Assembly: GCA_907163345.1 (NCBI GenBank)
Contig: CAJQUN010000003.1
Span: 10,148,821-10,212,820 of the forward strand
Direction of reading: 5' to 3'
Length of the DNA stretch: 64,000 nucleotides
Source of the DNA: Haberlea rhodopensis
Lineage: Eukaryota > Streptophyta > Magnoliopsida > Lamiales > Gesneriaceae
A program made the position numbers and the translations under genes. Below are positions 1 to 9,998 of this stretch, piece by piece (position 1 is the first letter of the stretch; every line of letters starts with the position of its first letter). The notes below the pieces were generated by a model. The model did no database searches. It was given only the letters and a program-made list of their open reading frames with translations, and was not told the origin of the DNA.

Positions 1-893
1 ATATGGATTGTAGAACCAGAATCAATCCACCATGTGTTATAAATAACATCAACCATATTAGATTCATAACAGACAAATGAGATTGGTTTACCTTTTGTCT
101 CAAGCCATTTCTTGAATTTGGTGCAATCTTTCTTCATGTGTCCCTTCTTTTTACAGAAGAAACACTTCGATTCCTTTTTGATTCCACCTTGGGGCGGTAT
201 TTTACCTTTCCCTTTCCATTTGGCTTGGTTTATGTCCTTTCTTTCCATTGCATTAAACACACTTTCACTCTTTTCCATGGTCAATCTTCCCTCCTCTTGA
301 ACACACATGGCCATAAGTTCATTAATTGACCATTTATCCTTATGTGTGTTGTAGGATATCTTAAAGGGTCCATATTGACTTGGAAGAGTGTTCAAAATAT
401 AATGTACAAGGAAAGATTCAGACATCTCAACCTCAAGAGTCTTTAGTTGAGCCGCAATGTCCCTCATTTGCATGATATGCTCACGCACACCTTTCACAGC
501 AGTGATCCTCATGGATGAAAATTTCATAATTAGGGTGCTGGCTAGTGCTTTATCTGAAGTCTCAAACTGCTCATCTATAGCCTTCAGTAGAGCCTTGACA
601 TTTTTATATTCTTCGACGGAACCTCGAATACCAGCAGAGATTTTAGTCTTTATGAACATTACGCAGAGACGATTAGATCGCTCCCATTTTTCATAAAGAT
701 CAACCTCATCAGGAATGCTGATTTCATTAATCGGAGGTGGTTCGTCTTTCCTTATGGCATAATCAATGTCCATCCACCCTAAATGAAGAAGAATTCGCTC
801 CTTCCAAACTTTATAGTTATCACCCTTTAGTTCGGGAATATCACACTTAACATCAGAGAAATTCACAGATTGCACAACTGCATAAAAATCATC
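1..893 (-). CDS. Copia retrotransposon Gag-Pol, N-terminal part, runs off the left edge
   Basis: Minus-strand open frame with no stop from 893 to the window edge. It translates as a Copia Gag of the UBN2 type (motifs YKVWKERILLHLGWMD and YEKWERSNRLC). A CCHC zinc knuckle follows (CFFCKKKGHMKKDC, about 120-165), and then WWIDSGSTIH, the start of the retropepsin domain with its D-S-G catalytic triad, at the edge. Gag packages element RNA and the protease processes the polyprotein. The ATG at 897-899, where the protein would be expected to begin, is directly followed by TAA, so either the start is mutated or translation begins further in. The rest of pol and the second LTR must lie left of the window. 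The family call rests on recognised motifs. Confidence 0.88.
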
Positions 894-1446
894 TTACATG
901 CTTAGAATCCAAAATTTTAGACTAATTAACATAATTCATATTTTACCAATGTAAAATCATGCTTAAAAATATATGAATCTAGTGACGTAAAACTTACCTG
1001 TGGGCTAATGCCTTACTCAATTAGATTCATAATAACTATATGATAAAACTATCAAATTATGTTCATTTTCCTAATTCCTGTGGGTAAATAGAAAATATAA
1101 TTTGTAATTATATCCTAATTAATCATACAAATATAATAAAAATTCCTGTGGGAAAATCTATTATATTAAATATGACAAATTACAAGTAATGTTATAATGT
1201 GATCCCAAAACACTTAATATATAATTTTCCATAATTAAAGATGATGTGGCTATTCCTTAATTAATTAAAAATTATATAGATCACACAACATTTAATTCAC
1301 AAAACAAAAATGTGTTCATATAAATTGCACAAAACCATAAGCAATATGAACATCAAATTTAATGTAATAAATTATTTAACTCAATATTGCATGTATAATT
1401 AAACAATAAAAATTATACATACAAAAATAATAATAATTTAGTACTT

Positions 1447-1504
<58 letters not shown>

Positions 1505-1830
1505 ACGTAAACATATATACACATACTATATAAAGGAAACCAAATTATAACATGCTAATTAATGTTATAAAATTCTAACTGCATGTTTCATGATAATTAA
1601 CACACTTAATATCATAAAACGTATTAAAGAAGCCAATTGTAAGACCTGAAACACATTTCAGAAACAATTTTTTTTTTTTTTAAATATGTAACTTATCGTG
1701 TATGTTTGTAAGCATTTCTCAATATTTATCATTAAAAATGATAATTAAAGCTAAAAGTACAAAACTCGATGAAATAAAATTTCAAGTCACGACAGGAAGT
1801 AAATCGTAGCAAGGCAGAGGTAAAAAACAT
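894..1830 (-). other. Copia 5' leader, AT-rich, non-coding
   Basis: Untranslated leader between the primer-binding site and gag of the minus-strand Copia element. It is strongly AT-rich, contains a long AT microsatellite and repeats the short motif CCTGTGGG three times (about 1000-1150). No gene is seen. Confidence 0.7.
1452..1501. repeat. (AT)n microsatellite
   Basis: About 25 uninterrupted AT units inside the Copia leader. Likely polymorphic in length. Confidence 0.95.
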
Positions 1831-1844
1831 GCTCTGATACCAAC
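1831..1844 (-). promoter_or_regulatory. Primer-binding site of the Copia element
   Basis: On the minus strand it reads TGGTATCAGAGC, complementary to the 3' end of initiator tRNA-Met, the usual primer of plant LTR elements. It lies directly inside the LTR end and fixes the element's orientation as minus. Confidence 0.9.
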
Positions 1845-2174
1845 TGTTAGTAAATTTCTTTATGATCTAACCACTTTGTTAGATCAAATGCGGAATAAAA
1901 TGGATTAGTCGTATACCTCCAGCCATTGTTCTTCTTGCTTTGGTTTATTAGGTCTTCTAAACCTTCACAATCTCCCTTAGATGGTGTATATGGTACTAAA
2001 TGAGATTGTTGATTTAGGGACCCAATATGTGGTATTTATAGGATAGGCTCATACCATCAAAAGCCATTTTTTCATCGGTTATAACATGGGAAACAAAGTG
2101 AAATATTGAATGGGGGTTTTAATGGACCACTTAAATGAACATTAGATGAACACTAAATTCATCGGTTACTAACA
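1845..2174 (-). mobile_element. 5' LTR of the Copia element (330 bp)
   Basis: Begins TGTTAGTAA and ends TTACTAACA, a perfect 9-bp terminal inverted repeat with TG...CA ends, and abuts the primer-binding site. The base after the LTR (2175) resumes a sequence that is uninterrupted in the two paralogous copies near 20371 and 30130, so this is one edge of a clean insertion. The partner LTR lies left of the window. Confidence 0.88.
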
Positions 2175-2700
2175 CATTTTTCTCGATTTTTTTGTGTTTC
2201 CAATATTAGTCAAAATCTAGCTATCATGTTATGGTTTCATGAGAATGAAAGGAAAAATAAAGGAATGAATAATGAGTGCGTAGGTGCCATATATAACAGA
2301 GAACTAAGAGCCATCCTATCCATGCCCATGGATGCATTTCAAATATTTCACTCGAGGGAAAAAGGCATTCAAAGGGGATTGGAATCTTAATTTTTTTCCT
2401 GGTTGCGCGAAATCTTAGTGCCTTTTTTGAATTTGACCTTCTATAATTCCGATGACTAAGGGATTTAAATTTGGAACCCACCTTTTATTGTCTTTATGAT
2501 GCATTAGATGCCGAAGCCTGCAAAGGGCTATTCCTGTTTAATTTTGTTTTTTCTCTCTTTTTCCTTTTTTTTTTTTTTTTTTCTGCGACTCTACCTTGTT
2601 TACCGCTAAGAATGTGCTTCAGTAATATTGGCTTCTCCCATTATAGGTCAAATCCTCACCAAGAATAATAAAGGACAGGAAATCATTTCCTGTTCCCGAA
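2175..2700 (+). pseudogene. Relic of KHZ-like intron 2 (copy left of PPR1); exon 3 lost
   Basis: About 95% similar by eye to 20371-20800 and less similar to 30130-30650, which is intron 2 of the complete KHZ-like gene. After about 2700 the match stops. The sequence corresponding to the intron end, exon 3 and 3' flank (30660 to about 31900) is missing, and similarity resumes near 2880. No coding capacity remains. This is the left end of the duplicated block as visible in the window. Confidence 0.75.
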
Positions 2701-3042
2701 TTGACCATTTTTTAAATCAAATCTCGAAATTAATTCGGTTTGCTCGGTTAATGATGTTTAACCGAAATTTTGTTTACCCTTACTTAGATACATGAGATTA
2801 ATATAAAATGGTTTTATTACGTTATAACCTCTTCAATTATTTTATCTGCTTCTCTATATAGAATTCAAGGCTCAAAATTTCACATATGTTAAATTTCTAT
2901 CAAATCTTACATAATTTGTTTCTATTTCTTATCTCTTTATTATATTATGTACAACTTATTTAAATTTTGTATATTTTCAAATACATTAATTCTAATTAGT
3001 TATATTACGTATTATTAAATTTTTAACTTTTATAACACCATT
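2701..3042. other. AT-rich spacer after the lost exon 3
   Basis: Partly matches 31900-32010, the 3' flank of the intact KHZ-like gene. No gene or RNA recognised. Confidence 0.5.
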
Positions 3043-3156
3043 AAGGTCAAACCTGGCACGAAGCTCCCACTATACATATGGTTCCGGAAGGGGTCGGGTC
3101 ACTTGGGTTTAATGTACGTAGGCTTTCCCTTTCACTGCAAAGAATATGTTTCCGCG
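3043..3156 (-). mobile_element. Au-like SINE fragment
   Basis: Reads in reverse like the 3' half of the plant Au SINE family, with the recognisable core of a CCCAAGTGACCCGACCCCTTCC-type segment followed by GGGAGCTTCGTGCC. The tRNA-like 5' head is absent. It interrupts the block at a place where the other copies have no such sequence. Assignment is from memory of the family consensus. Confidence 0.6.
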
Positions 3157-3891
3157 ATCTTTTATGATACAATGAATTGTATAAATTCAATACGCAAGAA
3201 CGAATTTAATATCCATGATAGACAAATGATTGATATGTGTATTTATTAAATTAATTTGGAACAATCTATTAAAAAAACGGGTTTTTAATTGATGGTTTTT
3301 TTCTCTGGTTTTTCTTAAATACCAAAGTTTCAGTTCATATACCTGTGCGTATCAAAACATATGCCACAACCTCGCACTCTTGCGACAATACCAACATCGT
3401 TTTTTGGCTTCTCATATATATGTACGTCAATTGGGCCAACCTTTTTCTTGTTTCTATGTTTCAGCTATATTAATTCATCTTGTGTTTTGTGTAAATGGTG
3501 TTTTGTGTAAATGGAATTAGGGCTTGATTTTCTTGATAAGCTCTGAACTCGCGTGAATAGTATTTTATTGATTATTGGTAGAGATAGTGTCAAATATTTT
3601 TTGCTTACACTTGTTCGAATGCATGTATTTATAAGAGTGTCTATCTCGTACAGAAATCTCGGATATTAGAACAGAGATGCCCATATGTATTTTGTGTACC
3701 ATGAGCTTGTTGAAATGCTTACATGATGGTTCCACAACAACAACGAAACAAAACCAAAACAGATATTGTTACTTGATTATCCAATCACCATGTTTAAATA
3801 TTGTAGTAGATTATACTGTGATCATATTTACTCATCTGGTGCATCACATTCTTCAGCCGGTGACTCCCTAAGTGTTATCAACCATTCCATC
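3157..3891 (+). other. Upstream region of PPR1
   Basis: Closely matches 21251-21944 upstream of PPR2 and, more distantly, 32070-32633 upstream of the PPR3 pseudogene. It should hold the promoter and 5' UTR. I see no clear TATA box. An in-frame upstream extension to 3766 is open here but closed by a one-base difference in PPR2, so it is probably untranslated. Confidence 0.55.
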
Positions 3892-5334
3892 ATGATCAAG
3901 CTAAGTCACTGTCTATGTAGACGTTGCATGGAAGGACTTGTAGTTATTAGAATGTATAGTTCAACAGAAGTAAAGCAAGATTCAGCTGATATAACAAAGA
4001 GGGTCTGCAAAATTATTTTGTCCTGCTCCAAATCAGGGCTTGATACTTCGCTTAACCAGAGTGGCATCCGAGTTTCTGAAGATATTGTTGAAAAGGTCCT
4101 TGAAAAGTTTGAAAATGCTGGCATGCTGGCTCATCGGTTCTTCGAGTGGGCTGGCAAGCAACGGAATTACAATCATAGTGTTAGAGCTTACCATATTATG
4201 ATCGAGTCTTTGGCAAAAATAAGGCAGTATGAGATAGTGTGGGATCTTGTAAACTGCATGAGCAGCAAGGGAATGCTTAACATTGAAACCTTCTGTATTA
4301 TTATGAGGAAGTATGCAAGGGCCCAAAAAGTGGATGAGGCTATTTATACATTTAACATAATGAAAAAGTATAATGTGCCTCCAAATTTGGCTGCATTTAA
4401 TGGTTTGCTGAGTGCTTTGTGCAAGTCGAAGAATGTTAGGAAGGCTCAGGATATTTTTGATGGCATGAAAAATCAATTTCTTCCTGACTCAAAAACTTAC
4501 AGCATTTTGCTTGAAGGGTGGGGGAGGGCACCAAATTTGCCTAAAGCCAGGGAAATTTTCAGGGAAATGGTTGATGCTCATTGCCCTCCGGATATCGTGA
4601 CCTATGGAATCATGGTTGACATTCTTTGCAAGGCAGGAAGGACTGATGAAGCAGTTGAAGTTATGAAAGAGATGGAATTTGGTGGTTGTCAGCCGACATC
4701 TTTTATTTATAGTGTTTTGGTCCATACATATGGGATTGAAAGTAGAATCGAGGACGCCATAAATACCTTTCTCCAAATGGAAAAAAATGGAGTTAAACCT
4801 GACGTGGCAGTGTATAATGCCTTAATTAGTTCTTTCTGTAAAGCAAATAAGTTCCAGAACGCCTACAAGGTTGTGGCTGAGATGGCTAATAAGGGGGTGA
4901 GTCCTAATTCAAGGACTTGTAATATTCTCATGAATGGTTTGATTGATCGTGGGGAATCTGATCAGGCTATTAAGGTGTTCTGTAAGTTGTCCAAAATATG
5001 TGAACCAGATGCCGACACTTACACTATGATGATAAAGATGTTTTGTGAGAGGGAAGAATTTGAGATGGCTCTTAAGGTGTGGAGATATATGAAAAACAAG
5101 CAGTTTACTCCTGGCATGCACACATTCTCTGCATTAGTTAACGGCTTAATCAACAAGGCCGATGTCTCTAGGGCATGTGTTTTAATGGAAGAAATGATAG
5201 AAAGAGGACTCCGACCCGGTAGGCATACATTTGGGAAGCTGAGACTACTACTTTTGAAAGAAGGGAGAAATGATGTACTTGAATTTTTGCATGAAAAGAT
5301 GATTCTTTTGGTTAAGGATCCGTTATATGATTGA
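3892..5334 (+). CDS. P-class pentatricopeptide repeat protein, copy 1 (480 aa)
   Basis: PPR proteins bind organellar RNA, one base per repeat, to edit, stabilise or cleave it. This one has about ten 35-residue P-type repeats from residue about 100 to the end, for example TYSILLEGWGRAPNLPKARE and TYTMMIKMFCEREEFEMALK, with no E or DYW domain, so a P-class protein. The N-terminus is rich in R, S and C without acidic residues (RRCMEGLVVIRMYSS), typical of a mitochondrial presequence. From memory it closely resembles Arabidopsis At1g77360, predicted mitochondrial. The coding sequence is uninterrupted by introns. I chose the ATG at 3892 because it is shared with PPR2; the 42-codon extension to 3766 is broken in that copy. 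It differs from PPR2 by only a few residues. The conserved TTGCAGGTCAAAC downstream (5968-5980) may be the acceptor of a 3' UTR intron. Confidence 0.93.
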   Translation: MIKLSHCLCRRCMEGLVVIRMYSSTEVKQDSADITKRVCKIILSCSKSGLDTSLNQSGIRVSEDIVEKVLEKFENAGMLAHRFFEWAGKQRNYNHSVRAYHIMIESLAKIRQYEIVWDLVNCMSSKGMLNIETFCIIMRKYARAQKVDEAIYTFNIMKKYNVPPNLAAFNGLLSALCKSKNVRKAQDIFDGMKNQFLPDSKTYSILLEGWGRAPNLPKAREIFREMVDAHCPPDIVTYGIMVDILCKAGRTDEAVEVMKEMEFGGCQPTSFIYSVLVHTYGIESRIEDAINTFLQMEKNGVKPDVAVYNALISSFCKANKFQNAYKVVAEMANKGVSPNSRTCNILMNGLIDRGESDQAIKVFCKLSKICEPDADTYTMMIKMFCEREEFEMALKVWRYMKNKQFTPGMHTFSALVNGLINKADVSRACVLMEEMIERGLRPGRHTFGKLRLLLLKEGRNDVLEFLHEKMILLVKDPLYD

Positions 5335-6330
5335 GATTTTTATTGATGATGAATTGATTAATATTGTTATGTTTTCTCATATGGCTTGTGCATTTGGCCT
5401 GAAACGAGGAGTTGGCAATCAATCTCAGAAGCTTTCTTGCACTCCAGAAATGTAATGTCTGAATTTCATGAATTTTCTTACCTGTTTTTCTTTAATATAT
5501 TATCAGTGTAGACTGCTCGTTAGCTGAACTTCAATTGTCATAATCAGCACAAACATTTTATACGTGAATTAATTAGTTGGGAAATCCAGTTCATAAATTT
5601 CCCCAGTTCTTTTATATCAGTTCAGTTTATGCTCGACTTGATTAAGCCTTAGAATATATCATGTAACAAGTGCGTTGGACTCTATGAAGTGGTGTTGCCT
5701 TTATTTATAATCATGTCAATGTAGCAAAGTGACGCCGTGAATACTAAACAAATAATGTGGCTAATATGCAAGAATTCACTCCTGTAAAAGCGGCTTAGAA
5801 ATTGGATTTTATTGTGAATATTAATTAGTGATTACCAATTTTAGTAGATGGGCATGCTATGCCAATATCTGGTAGACTCCATTGCATAATGTATCTTCTT
5901 GTTGTTGTCGATCCATTTGTCTGGCCAAGTTACAAACTGATATTTAACTTGGTACTTATGTACTCTCCTTGCAGGTCAAACAACCATGTTAGAGGCCTAA
6001 TGCCTATTCCTTGAGTAGGTAACAAGACCAAGTCCGAAGTTTTCAATCACAAAGCCTCCATTATTCATCGGTGAGATTATGAAATCCTTATGCCTTATTG
6101 TTTTAGGCCATCTATTTATTCCATACACAAATATATGTCGCCACAAATTATTGCCTCATTGTCCCTCACCCTATATCTCCCCTTTATCCGTGTACTAACT
6201 TCAGAGTTGTGTTTAAACGAGTACTACTTTGCACTTGCATTTATTTGTTCGGAACAAAGTCAAAATCTTTTAGATGTTCACTAAAATGAATTGATTAGTG
6301 GTTACAAAATTCATATCTGCATTGGATGAT
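5335..6330 (+). other. 3' UTR and downstream region of PPR1
   Basis: Almost identical to 23388-24380 and recognisably similar to 33739-34893, so all three PPR copies share it. A CTCCTTGCAG acceptor-like site at 5968-5977 is conserved in all three, suggesting a 3' UTR intron. No separate gene. Confidence 0.6.
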
Positions 6331-8285
6331 TGGACAATGTCACCTGAATTTAGTGATATTGGATAAGATTAGATGATGCAAAGCCAGCAGTCAGTGCATA
6401 GTTCCTGGTCACAGAGCAGCCGTGTCTTTTTGGAAGGGCTCGATCTGATGACGGAGATACTCCTGCTGCTCCCCATCAATGAAAGTATTCACCACCCGAG
6501 GATGGGGATGATTGCACTGTGCTGTCGGAGATCATAATCGCCCGAAAAATGGCCTCTTTTGATGTGGATCTGTGGTGTTTCATTCCAACCTCCTACTGGT
6601 TTTTACACCAGGGATTACTTGCTTTTTTGAATGTAAAGCCAGGGATGATCCGGAGGATATACATAAATATGTTGTATTAGACATTGAGAAGATGGAGGGT
6701 GGTAGCAAAATGATCACAGGTAGGTTTTAGGTTTAATATTCTTGCAAGTGGTATCTGTGCTTGGTGGTGGAAGGGTGCTTGCTATTTTGTGGTACTTTTC
6801 TATTAAGTTTTACATTATTGAATGCTTGGGCACGGGTAATCACATGTATACACACGGTTTGAGTCCTGTTTGAATATATTTCTTTTATTTAAAAAAACAT
6901 AAACTAACATACAAATGATTTTAGATCAATTTTAATTTGTTGATCCATAGTTAGGTTTACGTTCACAACGATTATATTAGGGCTTCATAATGATTATATT
7001 AGGATGCTTCGAAGTCTAATTTGGTATGTAAACTTCTGAGAATTTCAATTTCAAAATATGTTTTCATACATTGGATAAAATATTTATAATTTTTGTATTT
7101 CACGTGTACCATATATTGTTCGCCAATATGTGATGGCTTTAGCAAATATGAAGATTATGGATTTACAAAAAAAAAAAAAAAAGAAAAAAAGAAAAAGAAA
7201 GTGTGTTTTGTCAATCTGAAGGTCATGGAGTGAAAAAAAAGTCAGAAGAGGTTGTAATGAAATATATATATTTTTACCAAGAATCATATTCTAAACAGTC
7301 CTAACAAACGAATTCGAATGTGCATAAGTTTATGACTCTACTCTCTAAAAGATTTAGTTGCATGTGAAGGGATTTTGGTCCGACTAAAGCAGAATTCATC
7401 GATTTGGGATATGGGAAAACGACGATCTGTCTAAGGGAAATTTGATGTTGCCCTGTGACATAATAACTATTGGAATGACATATTTCAAATAATATTTCAA
7501 TGATTGAAATATCCTTAGAGATACGATATCCAAAGACATCATCAAATAAGCCATCCGTCTATGCTTCTTATAGCATGCATAATAAGTATTATTTAAGTTA
7601 TTTATAATAGGTCATTTATGTTTTCAAAAAGAAAAAGGTCATTTATTAATAGGTCATTTATATTTTCAATGATTGAATTATCTCTTCCACGTCGTGAGAG
7701 TTGGTGATGGTCGCGTATTCTGAGAAATAAGTAATGGTGGTTAGGCGAGGAGTATAGAGCGGTTACGGTGTTGTGGTGGAGGCGTCGACGACTCCTTTTC
7801 GTTTTGCCAAATGTCATTCTTCTTCAACCACAAAAAATCGACGTTTTGTTTCAATTTTGTTTGTTGTTTTTATAGTATTTTTGGATTTTAATTACAATTG
7901 AACTTTTATTTCAATTTTGGTGCACATTATGTGTTTGCTAAAATATCTCTTTAGGTAAACAAAATTTTTTTGTAGCAAATTTGGAACAGACAAACAACAT
8001 ATGACCTCATTTCAAAGGTTTTGATTTATTTTTTTCCACTTTCATTTGTTTATGTACAACATACTAAGTAAAAATAGACTCTAAAATTCCATTTTCATTT
8101 GTTTACATACTGTTTTCATTTCTAACTTTTAGACATCATGCCACTACATTAGTGGAAGGATATATTATAACATAAAAGATGCATATATCAAAATTTTGAC
8201 AATATATCAGTGAGGTAGCACTATCTTATCTTCCCAAATCAAAATTGAAGAACTAACAATCTTAAACAAGCAAGCAACACATAAC
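6331..8285. other. Intergenic region between PPR1 and KHZ-like copy 1
   Basis: Matches 24380-26490, nearly identical up to about 6880 and clearly more diverged after it. Contains an A-rich stretch (7165-7200) and short open frames that are not conserved between copies. No gene supported. Confidence 0.6.
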
Positions 8286-9056
8286 GGTGCATGTAAATTA
8301 CATGCACCACTAGTCTACCGGTGCATGTAATTTATATGCACCGGTCGACTCAACATTTGCATTGGTTCTCAAATTACATAATAAATAAGTATCATACAAT
8401 AAGTGTTAAAAACGGTAACAAATAACACTTAAAAATTAAGGCACATATGTGTAATATATTATCATTTGAAAAATAATATACTTTTGTTATGAGATTATTT
8501 AATAATTTATCATATATTATATACTCATCCATAATAAAAATTTAATTTCTAAAATAATATATTATATCTTTAATTTGTTATAAGATCAATTGTAAAAATT
8601 ATAGAATGAAAAATTAATTCACATTTTTATGATTTGATCATTGTTATTTAGTAATTAGATAAAAAAACATAGTATATTAGTGCATCACCGCCTATCGGTG
8701 CATGTAAATTACATGCAATAGTTTTTAGTAAGTCGATGCATGTGAATTACATGCACTGCTGAGTCTATTGGTGCATGTAAATTACATGCACCGATAGACT
8801 TATATTATATTTAACCAAAAATATAGTCTTTTTATGTATAATTTTGAATATGAAACATTTTTTCCCATTTTTTTTTTTAAATTAATAGCAAACTGAAATA
8901 GAAGGCTTATGATATGAAATGTCAAACTGAATAAGAAAGCAACACCTAAGTCTAAAGATACATGTAAGTTACATGCACCACTGAGTCTATCGGTGGATGT
9001 AAGTTACATGCACCGATAGACTCATGAGCTGTCGGTGGATGCAAGTTACATGCACC
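8286..9056. repeat. Cluster of eight near-perfect palindromes, core TGCATGTAA/TTACATGCA
   Basis: Palindromes lie at 8286-8308, 8318-8344, 8697-8716, 8737-8755, 8761-8801, 8961-8979, 8983-9023 and 9034-9056. Most read GGTGCATGTAA, one base, TTACATGCACC. Two extend into 40-bp hairpins with arms GAGTCTATCGGTG and CACCGATAGACTC (8761-8801, 8983-9023). They come in close pairs separated by about 10-20 bp. Each arm carries CATGCA, the core of the RY element bound by B3-domain factors; whether that is functional is unknown. The second copy of this region (26495-27250) keeps them in decayed form. Confidence 0.85.
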
Positions 9057-9092
9057 AATGGTTTCAATATCATTACATCCTCAAAATTTTCA

Positions 9093-9317
9093 TTCAAATA
9101 ATTGATCGAACATCTCAAATACATTATAGTTTTGAGTTTTACATTAAAAATCTACAAACAATCATTAAAAAAAATTGAAATTCATAATAAATATAAAATT
9201 TTCATTCCAACAATTGATCGAACATCTCAAATACATTATAGTTTTACGTTTCACATAAAAAATCTGCAAACAGTCATTACAAAAAATTTGAAATTCATAA
9301 GAAATATAAAACAAAAT
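9093..9317. repeat. 112-bp direct tandem duplication
   Basis: Two head-to-tail copies of a 112-bp AT-rich unit, aligned at ATTGATCGAACATCTC (9101 and 9213). The same pair occurs at about 27290-27515, so the tandem repeat predates the 18-kb duplication. Confidence 0.88.
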
Positions 9318-9639
9318 CAACACAATCGGTAAATAGATGATAAACAGAAGAAGAAGATGATTTTGTCTTCTTGCACAACCTTTTTATTTTTGTTTCTTCG
9401 CGACCAGTGCGCGCAGCTCCGACGCCATGGAAGGAGCGACAACTTCTAACTACTGATGTTGGTGTTTGGGACAAGTGGATATTGTGAGGGTTGTAGACTA
9501 GAGTTTTGAGGTTGAAGAAGGTAATCCAAGGAAGACAGATGACTATTTTGGTCATTTTGACCAAAATTTCGAAATTTTTCCTTTATTAATTTATATATAA
9601 ATCAAATAAAGATGTATTTCCCATTTCGTCATGATTTTT

Positions 9640-9830
9640 GTCGCACGTGCCTCTTTTTGGGTCGAAAGAAGATAGTAATGATGGGCCCTCAATATGGGCT
9701 TTTCTTACACCAGAGGCCCATCTAAAATCATTATTAAGTGCACGTGACTCAGCACGAGATCTCATCGCAAGCAAGCGACATCCAACATTCAATCGCCGCG
9801 ACCTCTGAATAAATAACCATTCGCTTGCTC
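9640..9830 (+). promoter_or_regulatory. Promoter of KHZ-like copy 1
   Basis: Two G-boxes (CACGTG at 9644-9649 and 9741-9746), the second overlapping TGACTCA, and three TGGGCC/T-type site II motifs (about 9682, 9695, and reversed at 9715-9721). These motifs are typical of promoters active in dividing cells. A weak TATA-like AATAAATAA lies near 9807. All are conserved upstream of the intact gene at 27872-28062. Confidence 0.6.
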
Positions 9831-9998
9831 CTCTCCACCAACGAGAAAAACCCTTGTTTCCACATTTGGAAGCTTCTTTCTTTCGCCTCTTCATCTGAGC
9901 TCTATTTTTAAATTTTAATTTAAATTCGGATTATCTATTAGAATAAACCCGTTCTCACAGTTTGTTGGATCTGAATTGGATCTGCGAGCTTCGGAGCT

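Noticed and set aside
3766..3891. N-terminal 42-codon extension of PPR1
   Set aside because: A one-base difference breaks it in the near-identical PPR2, and the conserved protein with its presequence starts at 3892.
9586..9894. Minus-strand open frame of 102 codons, also at 27818-28126
   Set aside because: It overlaps the promoter and 5' UTR of the KHZ-like gene, and its conservation follows from the general identity of the duplicated DNA.
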